From assembly GCA_023647555.1 (NCBI GenBank), contig JALRLY010000245.1, positions 1-47,526 on the forward strand: DNA of 47,526 nucleotides. Direction: 5' to 3'. This DNA is from Pancytospora philotis. Its lineage: Eukaryota; Microsporidia. The position numbers and the translations under genes are program-made. Below are positions 35,024 through 43,038 of the stretch, piece after piece. Below the pieces are notes generated by a model that made no database searches, was not told the DNA's origin, and saw nothing but the letters and a program-made list of their open reading frames with translations. The number at the start of each line of letters is the position of its first letter. The first letter of the stretch is position 1.

Positions 35024-35039
35024 GGGTATTTATTCAACT
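35002..35039 (-). repeat. 5' LTR (38 bp) containing the Gag-Pol start codon
   Basis: Identical to the 3' LTR. The CCCATGG at its centre provides the start codon at 35,023, and AATAAA lies just upstream of it (complement of 35,029-35,034). Confidence 0.85.
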
Positions 35040-35044
35040 ATTTA
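35040..35044. repeat. Target-site duplication, second copy (ATTTA)
   Basis: Exact copy of 31,678-31,682. Confidence 0.75.
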
Positions 35045-35416
35045 TTTAAACTCTGCTTCTAATGGCGCAGATTCTACAGCTTTTTCTAATTGGTGTGATG
35101 ATTAGCGCATGTGGTGGTACCCAATAAATATAAAAGCAGCACGTCCGTGCCATTCACTGAACCGCGTTTGATGCGATAGGGCGCGAGTGGGTACCAATCA
35201 AACTGCCGTAAATTGTTACTCAGTGACACGTCAGCGAGTTCTGGGCCCAGTGGCTGCGCATGTCTACAGTCTACGCTAATTGGAGTGAGGCGTGCACAGC
35301 GCAAAGCATCCGCGCTGCCTCTGCACTCGCACGCGCGGAACCGCCTGGCGCCAGCAGCCAATCAGCTTCCGGCATATGTCAAAAATTTTCTGAAAAACAG
35401 AGCTGCGCCGCAGCCC
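35045..35416. promoter_or_regulatory. Intergenic region upstream of J-like protein
   Basis: About 370 bases between the retrotransposon and the next gene. The frame of the next gene is open through part of it, but the start signal argues for the ATG at 35,417. No other feature is recognised. Confidence 0.4.
35381..35416 (+). promoter_or_regulatory. Start signal (AAAAATTTT ... CCC) of J-like gene
   Basis: AAAAATTTT at 35381-35389 and CCC at 35414-35416, directly before the ATG. Confidence 0.55.
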
Positions 35417-36853
35417 ATGCTGCTGATCTTGAGCTGTCTCGGCTGCCTCAGGGGCGCGCCGAGCATCGTAAGCATACTCGCGAACGCCGGGCGGGCCTAC
35501 GAAGGCGGCGACCTGGACCAGGCCGAGCAGATCTACAGGGACGGCGAGGCGCAGTTCATCAGCAACGCGCAGTTCCAGAACGACTACTTCAAGTTCCTGA
35601 TGAAGACCGGGCGGTTCAGCCGCATCGTCGAGCTGAGCGCAGCGTGCGCGCCGGCCAACAGGCACTACGTGGAGAGCGCGGAGAAGGGGCTGCAAGCGCT
35701 CAAGAGCAAGGACCTGCGCAGCATTGCCGAGCTGCTCAAGGGCTCGCCCAACTTCTACGACGGCTACGTCGCGAAGGTCGAGCTGGCGCTGCAGACGCTC
35801 GACGAGGGCTCGCTGTCGGCGTCGCTGCTGAAGCTCGACAAGCTGCGCCCCGGCGCCACGAAGAACGACGAGCTGCGCGGCAGATACAACATGCTCGCGG
35901 GCAACTACGCGACGGGGATGGAGTACCTCAGCAAGGCCGGCCTCGGGGCCGCGGCCGGCGTGTTCGCGGGCCTCCACCGCCGCTTCCAGGAGCTGACGGC
36001 CGACAAGCTCTTCAACGAGCAGCGGTTCGCCAGGCTGAAGGACCTGTACCGCGACATGTACCAGAAGTACTACTCCGACAAGCTGGTCCCCTCGATCTAC
36101 ACACACCTGCTGAAGAGGCTGCTCGACATGCTGGTCACGCGCGGGTGCGCGGCCGGCTACGCGGGCGTGCTGGAGATGGCCCGGAAGCTGTTCAAAATAG
36201 AGGCGAGCGGCGCCAACGCGCTGCGGCTGATCGAGGCGCACGTCGCCGAGAAGCGGCCCGTCGGCGAGGCGAAGAAGGTCTTCAGCGAGCACCGCGCGCT
36301 CCTCAGCGCGGCGCAGGCGGCGCAGGCGGAGAAGCTGCTCCAGGACTGCGAGAGGCAGCAGCAGTACCAGCGCCAGCAGCAGCAGCGCCAGGAACAGCAG
36401 CGCCAGCAGCAGCAGCAGTTCTACCAGCGGCAGACGCAGCAGCAGCCGACCAACAAGGCGGGCAAGGACTTCCTCGGCTACTACGCGGCGCTGGGCGTCA
36501 AGAACAACGCCACCAAGAAGGAGCTCGACAAGGGCTTCAAGAAGGCGATGCTGCTCGCGCAGCGCATCGACGACCAGAAGGAGCAGCAGAAGAAGTCCAT
36601 AGAGATCAACGACGCCTACCAGCAGCTCTCGGACGAGAAGCACCGCAAGCTGTACGACCAGGGCATCGACCCCACGAAGCAGAGCGCGGGCGGGTACCAC
36701 GACGGCGGCCACGGGCACTTCCACGGCGGCCAGCAGTTCGTGGTGAACAACGATTTTGACGACATTTTCAACGCGTTCTTCAGCGGCGGGGGCGGGCAGT
36801 CGTTCGGCCGCGGCGGGCAGCAGTTCTCCAGGCAGGTCTTCTACAGCTTCTGA
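35417..36853 (+). CDS. ER-type TPR/J-like protein (DNAJC3/P58IPK-like) lacking HPD
   Basis: The 478-residue protein has an N-terminal signal peptide (MLLILSCLGCLRGAPS), TPR-like helical repeats (GDLDQAEQIYRDG near 33 and later pairs), a Gln-rich stretch near 313-348, and a J-domain-like C-terminal segment from about 353 to 420 (YYAALGVKNNATKKELDKGF, then YQQLSDEKHRKLYDQG). A Gly/Phe/His-rich tail follows. This order matches ER-luminal DNAJC3/P58IPK co-chaperones that work with BiP. At the position of the essential HPD motif the sequence reads RID (383-385), so it may not stimulate Hsp70 in the usual way. The ATG at 35417 follows AAAAATTTT and abuts CCC. Downstream AATAAA is present near 36,871. 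Confidence 0.8.
   Translation: MLLILSCLGCLRGAPSIVSILANAGRAYEGGDLDQAEQIYRDGEAQFISNAQFQNDYFKFLMKTGRFSRIVELSAACAPANRHYVESAEKGLQALKSKDLRSIAELLKGSPNFYDGYVAKVELALQTLDEGSLSASLLKLDKLRPGATKNDELRGRYNMLAGNYATGMEYLSKAGLGAAAGVFAGLHRRFQELTADKLFNEQRFARLKDLYRDMYQKYYSDKLVPSIYTHLLKRLLDMLVTRGCAAGYAGVLEMARKLFKIEASGANALRLIEAHVAEKRPVGEAKKVFSEHRALLSAAQAAQAEKLLQDCERQQQYQRQQQQRQEQQRQQQQQFYQRQTQQQPTNKAGKDFLGYYAALGVKNNATKKELDKGFKKAMLLAQRIDDQKEQQKKSIEINDAYQQLSDEKHRKLYDQGIDPTKQSAGGYHDGGHGHFHGGQQFVVNNDFDDIFNAFFSGGGGQSFGRGGQQFSRQVFYSF
36361..36456 (+). repeat. Gln-codon-rich low-complexity run
   Basis: Repeated CAG with interspersed CGC codons encodes a Gln/Arg-rich stretch between TPR and J-like parts. Confidence 0.7.
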
Positions 36854-36983
36854 TCCGCGTTCCTCAATTCAGCAATAAATTGGAGGTGTTAAGAAATGAG
36901 TATAGTGTTATTGTAAATGCATGGATGTGTGTTTGCTGCTGCGGTGTAACAGTTTGTTAAGATGCTGTAAAGTATGTTGGACC

Positions 36984-36997
36984 ACGCCACGTGGCGT
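36984..36997. other. Perfect 14-bp palindrome with CACGTG core
   Basis: ACGCCACGTGGCGT reads the same on both strands and contains an E-box-type CACGTG. Confidence 0.5.
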
Positions 36998-37273
36998 ATC
37001 GATACCATTGTACCGCCCAATGCTTTCGCAGTCAGGCTCTTGGGCTAGAATGTGTGGGTTGGTTTGGTCTAGATGTTTAAGCTAGATTTTTAGTTATTTG
37101 GAGCACCATGCGCTGTACATGGCCAATTATGCTCTTCCGTAGGATTTGCCTATCAGTTTCAAATTTATTTTATATCTACCCAATCAGTCCCAGGCAATCA
37201 CGTGAAACGCCGCAGCCATTCGTTCGGTGCATACTCCTTCTATGCTGTCCAATTGGCTCGTTGCGCAGTCTGC

Positions 37274-37302
37274 AAAATTTTAGTCTCGTAAAGATTTTAC
37301 CC
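37274..37302 (+). promoter_or_regulatory. Start signal (AAAATTTT ... CCC) of CCCH gene
   Basis: AAAATTTT at 37274-37281; ACCC abuts the ATG at 37303. Confidence 0.55.
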
Positions 37303-37665
37303 ATGCTCGTACAGCTCGATGTCCCGACGCGGCTGCCGAAAGAGCTGCTCAAGAAGTATTTTTCCGACGACTCCTGCTATTCTTCAGCCGAGCGCAAGTA
37401 CAGGCGGCGGCACACGCCGCATTTCAACAATATTTTGTGTAAGTTTTACGCCAAGGACAACTGCAAGCGCGGGGACGAGTGCATCTTCTCGCACAACGCC
37501 GCCAAGTTCCCGTGCGTGGAGCAGGCGGAGAACAGCGTGTGCACGCGCGACCACTGCCTATTCAGGCACGACGCGGCGCCGTCCAGCCCCCACCGGCGCG
37601 CGCGCGGCAGAGATGCGCCGTCGCCGGACAGCGGCGCGCGCGTGTTTATCTCTCCCTTTATGTGA
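37303..37665 (+). CDS. Two-finger CCCH zinc protein
   Basis: The 120-residue protein has a canonical CX7CX5CX3H finger (CKFYAKDNCKRGDECIFSH) at about 47-65 and a second CX8CX4CX3H finger shortly after. Such fingers bind RNA. The two spacings in this order are those of fingers in CPSF30/Yth1, the polyadenylation factor, but that protein has five fingers and the linker here is shorter, so the link is tentative. The C-terminus is Arg/Pro/Ser-rich. The frame is open from 37108, but AAAATTTT and ACCC point to the ATG at 37303. Confidence 0.7.
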   Translation: MLVQLDVPTRLPKELLKKYFSDDSCYSSAERKYRRRHTPHFNNILCKFYAKDNCKRGDECIFSHNAAKFPCVEQAENSVCTRDHCLFRHDAAPSSPHRRARGRDAPSPDSGARVFISPFM

Positions 37666-38009
37666 TGCCTGCCGCCCGGGCCGCCGGTCTGCGGCGCGAT
37701 TCTAAGTCTGTTAGAATTTTAGCCCGCATTGGTGTGCGACTCTTCCATGCGCGGCCAACTCGTTGCTGCTTCCATGCGCACAGTGCGCTCCAACTGATCT
37801 GTTGTCAATAAACTTTTAAAGTGCAACACCGATTGTACAATGCATCTTCTCGCTACAACAGTTTTATAAATTCAATCGGCGGGTGCACCGCTGTCCAGCG
37901 AATTTCCATTAGTTGGGAGCAAGACACCTCTGAGACGGCAAGCGTCTCTCGGCAATGCCGAGGTTTTGATGCAATTCCCACCTGTGAAGGTGCTGAGCAT
38001 ATAAAATTA
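37666..38009. other. Intergenic region with stem-loops upstream of tRNA-Phe
   Basis: About 340 bases. AATAAA at 37,807-37,812 fits the CCCH gene's 3' end. The part 37,914-37,992 can fold into several stem-loops, described separately. Confidence 0.5.
37914..37992 (+). ncRNA. Candidate structured RNA
   Basis: Four short helices can form: TGGGA (37,914-37,918) with TCCCA (37,976-37,980) as a closing stem; GAGACG with CGTCTC (37,932-37,948); CTCGGC with GCCGAG (37,948-37,962); and CACCT with AGGTG (37,979-37,992). It does not match a known snRNA, snoRNA, 5S or SRP RNA that I can recognise. Small helices in GC-rich DNA can be chance, so this is a low-confidence candidate. Confidence 0.25.
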
Positions 38010-38081
38010 GCGAAATTAGCTCAGTGGGAGAGCACCAGACTGAAGATCTGATGGTCCTGGGTTCAATCCCCAGATTTCGCA
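38010..38081 (+). tRNA. tRNA-Phe (anticodon GAA)
   Basis: A standard cloverleaf: acceptor GCGAAAT/ATTTCGC with discriminator A, D-arm GCTC-AGTGGGA-GAGC, anticodon loop CTGAAGA giving GAA, and T-arm CTGGG-TTCAATC-CCCAG. The anticodon stem CCAGA/TCTGA has a C-A mismatch at its outer pair (27-43). There is no intron. TTTT follows. Confidence 0.95.
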
Positions 38082-38085
38082 TTTT
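38082..38085 (+). terminator. Pol III terminator of tRNA-Phe
   Basis: Run of four T residues directly after the tRNA discriminator base. Confidence 0.65.
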
Positions 38086-38231
38086 GCCCGCCACGGCGCT
38101 GGGCAGTGGATGGGTAGATGGAGCATTGCCTATGCATAAGAAGCTCGTGCAGGCATTCTGGCACATAGTATACTGGCACATAAAACTACAAACAAAAGAA
38201 CGGCACAGGTATTTAATCTACGGCGCAATAC

Positions 38232-38828
38232 TCACTCGCTCTTGTTCCTAAAGTCCTTCTTGCCGGGGCTCGCTCCGCCCTTGGCTGGCCGCGGGCCGGC
38301 ATTATCGCGGCCGTTGAACTTCCCCTTGGGACCCGCGTTGAAGTTGTTTCTGGGGCGGTCGCCGGCAGGGCCTCTGGCGCCCGGGCCGGAGTTGAAGGGC
38401 TTCCGCTTGTCGGTGAAGCTGCCTCTCCCCTTGTCGCCGAAGCTGCCCTTCCCCTTGAATCCGCCCTTTTGCGGCGGCCGCTTGGACTTGTCGATCTTCT
38501 CCTTCTGGCGCTCGACCTCCTCGCGCGGCAGGAAGCGGTCCTTGAACATGAACTTGTCCTTGTAGCCGTCGAACTTGTCTGCGAGCTGCAGATCGCCCAC
38601 CTTGCGGCCGCCCTCGAGCCGCACGGACACGCGCACGTCGTCCACCGGGCCGAACACCTCGTCCACCTTCCCGACGATCTTCCCGTTCTGCAGCACAGCC
38701 GAGTTCGGGTACGGGATGTTCCGGTGCTCGAGCTTCAGCACCGCGAGATCCTCGCACGCATGGAGAAAGGCGCCCATGTGGACCGTCTCGGTGCAGACCG
38801 GCCTTTTGTCGCGGTAGTTCATCGCCAT
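38232..38828 (-). CDS. GAR1: H/ACA snoRNP protein GAR1
   Basis: The 198-residue protein is GAR1, a core protein of H/ACA snoRNPs that pseudouridylate rRNA in the nucleolus. The central domain matches the family, with GAFLHACEDLAVLKL, YPNSAVLQNGKIVGKVDEVFGPVDDV (read in parts) and VGDLQLADKFDGYKDKFM then FLPR. The C-terminal half is Gly/Lys/Phe/Arg-rich; it resembles the usual GAR tail but has Lys in place of many Arg. The ATG at 38828 is chosen by the AAAATTTTTGCCGCCCC signal; a second ATG two codons later is possible. Confidence 0.9.
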   Translation of the reverse strand: MAMNYRDKRPVCTETVHMGAFLHACEDLAVLKLEHRNIPYPNSAVLQNGKIVGKVDEVFGPVDDVRVSVRLEGGRKVGDLQLADKFDGYKDKFMFKDRFLPREEVERQKEKIDKSKRPPQKGGFKGKGSFGDKGRGSFTDKRKPFNSGPGARGPAGDRPRNNFNAGPKGKFNGRDNAGPRPAKGGASPGKKDFRNKSE

Positions 38829-38829
38829 C

Positions 38830-38846
38830 GGGGCGGCAAAAATTTT
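38830..38846 (-). promoter_or_regulatory. Start signal (AAAATTTTT + CCCC) of GAR1
   Basis: AAAATTTTTGCCGCCCC on the coding strand, one base from the ATG. Confidence 0.55.
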
Positions 38847-38996
38847 CAAACCGAAAACGGCTTGGTGCGAAGACCGGGACGTGAGTTAGCCTGCGCTGTG
38901 ATTTAAACTGCTGCGGTTATTGTATTTGCACGGCAGCCACGAGCAAATGCTGATTGCAGCGTGCATAAACAAGCTGATATAAAGCAGCGGCCGCTT

Positions 38997-39482
38997 ATGC
39001 GCATGGGATCCGCGGCCAGAGCTGGGAGCGTCGAGAAGGACTACAGCAGAAAGTGCAGGGAGCTCAGCGAGTGGGTCAGGAAGACGATTGACAGCAAGTC
39101 AAAGCAGGCGCGCAGCGCGCTCGCCAAGACGGTAGAGCAGCAGAAGCAGAGCATGCGCGAGGCGCACTCTAAGGCCCTAAGCGACCTCGAGAAGCGTATG
39201 CGGCGCAGGCTGGCCAGGGTCGGAAGATTGGAGAAGAGGGCCGCCGAGCTGCAGGCAGCGCTTGCCAAGATCGATGTAGACGCACTCAAGAGCGAGCTCC
39301 AGCGCTGCAAAACGAAGCTTACCCAGAAGCTCGAGGCTAAATGCGCGAATCTCGAGCGCATCAAAAGCGAACAGGAGCGGTTGCTTGCGTGCGAGCTCGG
39401 GAAAACGCTCAGGAAGTCCGACAAGCTGCTGGCAGATAAGGGCACTAAGCAACACGACGAAGAAGCGAATGGCACCCTGTGA
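38997..39482 (+). CDS. Coiled-coil protein, unknown
   Basis: The 161-residue protein is almost entirely Lys/Arg/Glu/Leu-rich helix with heptad-like spacing, from about residue 20 to 140. I do not recognise the family. The first ATG (38997) is used; another ATG two codons later would begin MGSAA. No AAATTTT/CCC signal is obvious upstream, so the start is uncertain. It diverges from GAR1 with about 170 bases between. Confidence 0.55.
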   Translation: MRMGSAARAGSVEKDYSRKCRELSEWVRKTIDSKSKQARSALAKTVEQQKQSMREAHSKALSDLEKRMRRRLARVGRLEKRAAELQAALAKIDVDALKSELQRCKTKLTQKLEAKCANLERIKSEQERLLACELGKTLRKSDKLLADKGTKQHDEEANGTL

Positions 39483-39750
39483 CACATGCTTCATTAAATT
39501 AGCTCTGCCTAAATTCATTTATTTTCTGGCAATACCCCAGAACATTTCGCTGCGTCAAGCGAGAAGCGCTGCAGATGGCGTAAGAGAGAGCAGAAGCGGG
39601 TGAATGCAAGGGTGCACTGCTCAGGCTAGCACCGATCAAATGATGTTATATAATCGGGAATACTCGCAATGAGCCCGCTCAAATCGAGAAAATATTGATG
39701 ATAAAAATGGGCTGATCTAAATTGGCGTACTTAAATTTAATAAACTGGCA

Positions 39751-41139
39751 TCACTGCTTGGTGGCAGTCTCCTGAATATTCTCTACCCTTGCGCGCTTCT
39801 CAGCTGATAGCACGTGCAGCAGATTCCTTCGGGACAAGCTGGTGTCTGTGGGCGTATTTTCATCCAAGCTTTGCAATTTTGAGATCATATCGGAGAGAAA
39901 CTGCGCCGGCAGCAGGGTTATAATCTCTTGGTTTCTAAAAGTCGCGTTGATCCGTTCCGCCTTGAGTGACGGCGCAACGTCGCCGAAATAGTAGCTGTGC
40001 AGCAGCTTTGTGAGGGCTGGATCCGCTGGCATGCCCCGGACCTCCCTGTTGTTGTAGCTGCTTGCGATGGAGATGATGAAATGCGGGCTGATGCTTTTGT
40101 CGATATTGGAAGCCAGCCAGCCGACGATGTCGAGTCTGGGCTCGGACGCCCATGTTTTGCTGATGAATAATGAAAGAATCGCGCTGTCGCTGGAATATAT
40201 GGCGTTCTTTAGCAGCGCTTCTTTGGCTCGAATTATTCTTTCGTCAGCACTGGGGATGGTGGTGTTGGCATTAGTGATATCAGGATTGGCAGTAGCGGCA
40301 TTAGTGGTACCAGGATTGGTGTTCACATTTTTAACGGTATCGAAGTCCTTGGCTCGCAGGGTCTGTATAACCAGCTCTAAAAGAGCCAAAACTGACTCTT
40401 CCGTCTCGGTGTCCAGCGTTCCATCGCCCAGCAATACCCTAAAGACATCGGACAGCTCCTTGTAGAAGTCTGCGTCATATAACTCCATTCTGCGGAGAAG
40501 ATGGAAAAGTATATCTGCCCGCCTCCACTTTGTTCTGTCAGCCTTGATACACTCGCTGGTGGGCTTGAGTAATAAGGCTCTGATCTCTTTGCTTATGTGC
40601 TCCTTCAGTGCGCTCAACTGCTCCGGCGTCCTGTTATCCTTCGTATTTATTAGAACAGCAGCGACATCGGAGCGGTACTTTCCGTCGATGTATGCCTGCG
40701 TCTTGTCGTCTCTGATGCCATCGATTATGTTGCGCATTATTTCCAATGCGCTGTACGGCATCTCCTTGGCCATAGCACTGATGCGCTCGAACATATTTCC
40801 GCTAGCCAGTAAGAACGTCCTTATTCGCACACATCTGTTTATGTTCGAGAGCTCGGAAGACTCGGCACGCACCGGAAATGTCACTTGGGACTTGAGTGGC
40901 TCGTCCTTGTTCTTCGCCATCCACCACTCATACAGGCGGACACACATCTTGGTGTAAGCTGTTTCCGGAAGGGGGCGCTTGATAAGTACGGGCGCACGCT
41001 TCCAGATGTCTGTTTGAATTGCTTCGCTATTTGCTGCTTGTCTTGGCGCTTGTATCGTGCGCTTGCGTTTCGTCGGCGGTGCGCAGACACACAGCTGAAG
41101 CGCCACCAATGCTGTACGCATTAAAGAAGCGCATTTCAT
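39751..41139 (-). CDS. Secreted protein of unknown function, 462 residues
   Basis: The protein begins MKCASLMRTALVALQLCVC, a good signal peptide, with cleavage probably just before APP. The rest is helical, with an Asn/Thr/Pro-rich low-complexity piece near residues 270-300 made of a duplicated block of about 10 residues. I do not recognise the family. The ATG at 41139 carries the AAAAATTTACCCC start signal. It diverges from the next gene, which codes for a protein of almost the same length with a signal-like start, though I see no clear sequence similarity between the two. Secretion to the host interface is inference. Confidence 0.65.
   Translation of the reverse strand: MKCASLMRTALVALQLCVCAPPTKRKRTIQAPRQAANSEAIQTDIWKRAPVLIKRPLPETAYTKMCVRLYEWWMAKNKDEPLKSQVTFPVRAESSELSNINRCVRIRTFLLASGNMFERISAMAKEMPYSALEIMRNIIDGIRDDKTQAYIDGKYRSDVAAVLINTKDNRTPEQLSALKEHISKEIRALLLKPTSECIKADRTKWRRADILFHLLRRMELYDADFYKELSDVFRVLLGDGTLDTETEESVLALLELVIQTLRAKDFDTVKNVNTNPGTTNAATANPDITNANTTIPSADERIIRAKEALLKNAIYSSDSAILSLFISKTWASEPRLDIVGWLASNIDKSISPHFIISIASSYNNREVRGMPADPALTKLLHSYYFGDVAPSLKAERINATFRNQEIITLLPAQFLSDMISKLQSLDENTPTDTSLSRRNLLHVLSAEKRARVENIQETATKQ
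40245..40335 (-). repeat. Duplicated low-complexity block within a secreted-protein gene
   Basis: About two 30-base units encode NPGTTNAATA and NPDITNANTT; the sequence is Asn/Thr-rich. Confidence 0.5.
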
Positions 41140-41141
41140 AC

Positions 41142-41154
41142 GGGGTAAATTTTT
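41142..41154 (-). promoter_or_regulatory. Start signal (AAAAATTT + CCCC), minus-strand secreted gene
   Basis: On the coding strand AAAAATTTACCCCG precedes the ATG by two bases. Confidence 0.55.
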
Positions 41155-41571
41155 AACGGGAATTGTTGCTATTAAGGGGTAGATGCTGGGCACGGCTTCC
41201 TTCTGGTGCAATATTGGATGAGCACAGAATGAAAGTACAGCTGATTCGCGTTCACTGCTTACACAGACGATGGCGATTTTTAATTGCGGCTTCTGCTAGT
41301 CGCTCGAGAAAGACCGCATAGTCAACCAATGAGGAGCTGCAGAACAGATTAAATACAGCGGCAGATTAGCAAGATACAGCAGCGATTCCCACTAGGCATA
41401 CTAAACAGCGCAAGCCTAAGCCAAGTTTCAGCTGTAACCATATTTCTAGGCATATTTTGCTGCTATTTTTCTGCAATACAATGCGTATTTAGAGTATTCG
41501 CAGCCGAGAAACTGTACCTGAGTGTTTCCTTCGTTTGCGCGCAAAGGTACCGGTAAATTTTTACACAGGCG

Positions 41572-41588
41572 AAATTTTAATAAAGCCC
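41572..41588 (+). promoter_or_regulatory. Start signal (AAATTTT ... CCC), plus-strand secreted gene
   Basis: AAATTTT at 41572-41578 and GCCC directly before the ATG at 41589. Confidence 0.55.
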
Positions 41589-42974
41589 ATGTGGGGCAGG
41601 GTATTTCCACTGCTGTTTTCGGCGAGCTGCAAATGTGAGCGCGGCACAATCGTTGCCGGCGTGCTGGAATTCGCATGGGGCGACTATGTCGACTTTGCAG
41701 ATTTAGGCACTACGAAGCTCAGCGACCTCGAGGTTCAGGTGCTGGACTCGCTTTACGGGCGCTGCTCGGGGTGTACCTCTCCAGAAGTCAGGCGTTCTCT
41801 GCTCGAGAGGCGGCTGCGGGCTATTCCACCTGACGACAAGGCGCGCGGCGTGGTGCTCACGATGTTTAAGCAGGGCAGCCGGTCTAGCTTTTTTGAACGG
41901 CTGTTCGCAAACTACGGATACGCGGGCCACAGGCTGCTGCACAAGCTGTGCAGCGACGACTTCATTAAGCATCTCACCGAAGAGCCCAAGGCGCCCGTTG
42001 CCCTCAATTCACTGCCCCGAGAGTTTTGCCGCGCAGCAAAGCTATGCCGTGATGAATTAGAGAGCGTCAACCAATGCCTCACGAAAAAGGTGAGGGAGGA
42101 GAGCAAGCGAGGGCTGCCGGAACTAGCAGAGAACAGCAGCGGGTTCGATCTGGCAATTTATGCAATCAGGACGATGGACGACACGTCGGGGAGCAAACTG
42201 TGCAGTCTCTTTGCGCAGCTGGTGGACTCGTGGTCCGGCGACGCCGTCAAGCGCGGCAAGCTGATGCCTAGTGTCATCGAGTTTTTGCAGATCGCGCTGA
42301 TTCCGAAACTATATCGCACGAACCACCAAGCAGATTTACGACAGTCGGTCGTCGAGTATGTGCTCGCCAACACCGAGAGCTTCGAGCTCTTCCGTATTTT
42401 TCCCTGGCAGGCAACTCTCTCCAAATTAATTGAGGAGTACATTGGCCCGGAGCCGAAGAGGTACGTGAGCCCAGCGTTTGTAACCCTCTACCTAGTTTTG
42501 TTGGGGAAGAATGTGAACAAGCCCGACAAGGCGGTCTATAAATTCTTCTTCGACCTGTTGCCGGCGCCAGCTGCGTTTCACGCCCCGGAAACCGTTTGGA
42601 ATAGCGATCCGGAGCGGTTAAACACGATATCGCCGAGATGGCTGCGGGAGATGTTCGACGACCTGCGCACCAACCCTGCCCACGGGCACGAACAACGCGC
42701 GCTCATGCATAAGTACATGGGCCTGCTTCGCTACGAAGTGTTTGTTCGCATTCTAAAGCGTTACGATAAAAAAGAATGTGTGGAGATGGCGCTTTTCATG
42801 CTCGCGCATCTGAGCACAAAAGCAGGGGGAGAGTATTTACGCTGTTATTATCTGGACATCGGCAAAGATATTCCACACAAAATGGTATTGGGTGTGTTCC
42901 CCGGCGCATTTAAGCGCTCTCTGTCGGATCAACGCCGGCCTGATGCGATTTTCCAAGGGCCGAACAGCGGCTAA
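41589..42974 (+). CDS. Unknown protein with signal-like N-terminus, 461 residues
   Basis: The N-terminus MWGRVFPLLFSASCKCERG has a short hydrophobic core that could be a weak signal peptide. The remainder is predicted helical, with many Leu-rich helices that could form repeats (for example around 250-300 and 330-430). I do not recognise the family. The ATG is set by AAATTTTAATAAAGCCC just upstream; the frame is open from 41535. AATAAA follows the stop at about 43,046. Confidence 0.6.
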   Translation: MWGRVFPLLFSASCKCERGTIVAGVLEFAWGDYVDFADLGTTKLSDLEVQVLDSLYGRCSGCTSPEVRRSLLERRLRAIPPDDKARGVVLTMFKQGSRSSFFERLFANYGYAGHRLLHKLCSDDFIKHLTEEPKAPVALNSLPREFCRAAKLCRDELESVNQCLTKKVREESKRGLPELAENSSGFDLAIYAIRTMDDTSGSKLCSLFAQLVDSWSGDAVKRGKLMPSVIEFLQIALIPKLYRTNHQADLRQSVVEYVLANTESFELFRIFPWQATLSKLIEEYIGPEPKRYVSPAFVTLYLVLLGKNVNKPDKAVYKFFFDLLPAPAAFHAPETVWNSDPERLNTISPRWLREMFDDLRTNPAHGHEQRALMHKYMGLLRYEVFVRILKRYDKKECVEMALFMLAHLSTKAGGEYLRCYYLDIGKDIPHKMVLGVFPGAFKRSLSDQRRPDAIFQGPNSG

Positions 42975-43038
42975 TTAGCTGCGACATGTATTCTGGCTTC
43001 AAAGAGCAAGGACTATTCATAGGCATTAGCCATAAAAG

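Larger units (their letters stand above)
31683..35039 (-). mobile_element. Complete Ty3/Gypsy-type LTR retrotransposon with 38-bp LTRs
   Basis: The element spans 3,357 bases and is read on the minus strand. Two identical 38-base LTRs bound it (35,002-35,039 as 5' LTR; 31,683-31,720 as 3' LTR), each starting AGT and ending ACT. A tRNA primer-binding-like sequence starts directly after the 5' LTR and a polypurine tract ends directly before the 3' LTR. A 5-base duplication ATTTA flanks both ends, the size typical of this superfamily. One frame of 1095 codons fills nearly all of it. It is more AT-rich at third codon positions than the neighbouring GC-rich genes, pointing to recent arrival or different selection. 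Identical LTRs, intact frame and perfect duplication suggest a young, possibly active copy. Confidence 0.9.
36854..37302. promoter_or_regulatory. Intergenic region upstream of CCCH gene
   Basis: About 450 bases. Contains the downstream AATAAA of the J-like gene, a perfect 14-base palindrome at 36,984-36,997 and the CCCH start signal. No further gene supported. Confidence 0.4.
41140..41588. promoter_or_regulatory. Divergent intergenic region between two secreted-protein genes
   Basis: About 450 bases with start signals at both ends (41,142-41,154 on the minus strand; 41,572-41,588 on the plus strand). Nothing else recognised. Confidence 0.4.

Noticed and set aside
39751..42974. The two divergent genes for 462- and 461-residue proteins as duplicated paralogues
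   Set aside because: Length and orientation are suggestive but I could not align the two proteins by eye.
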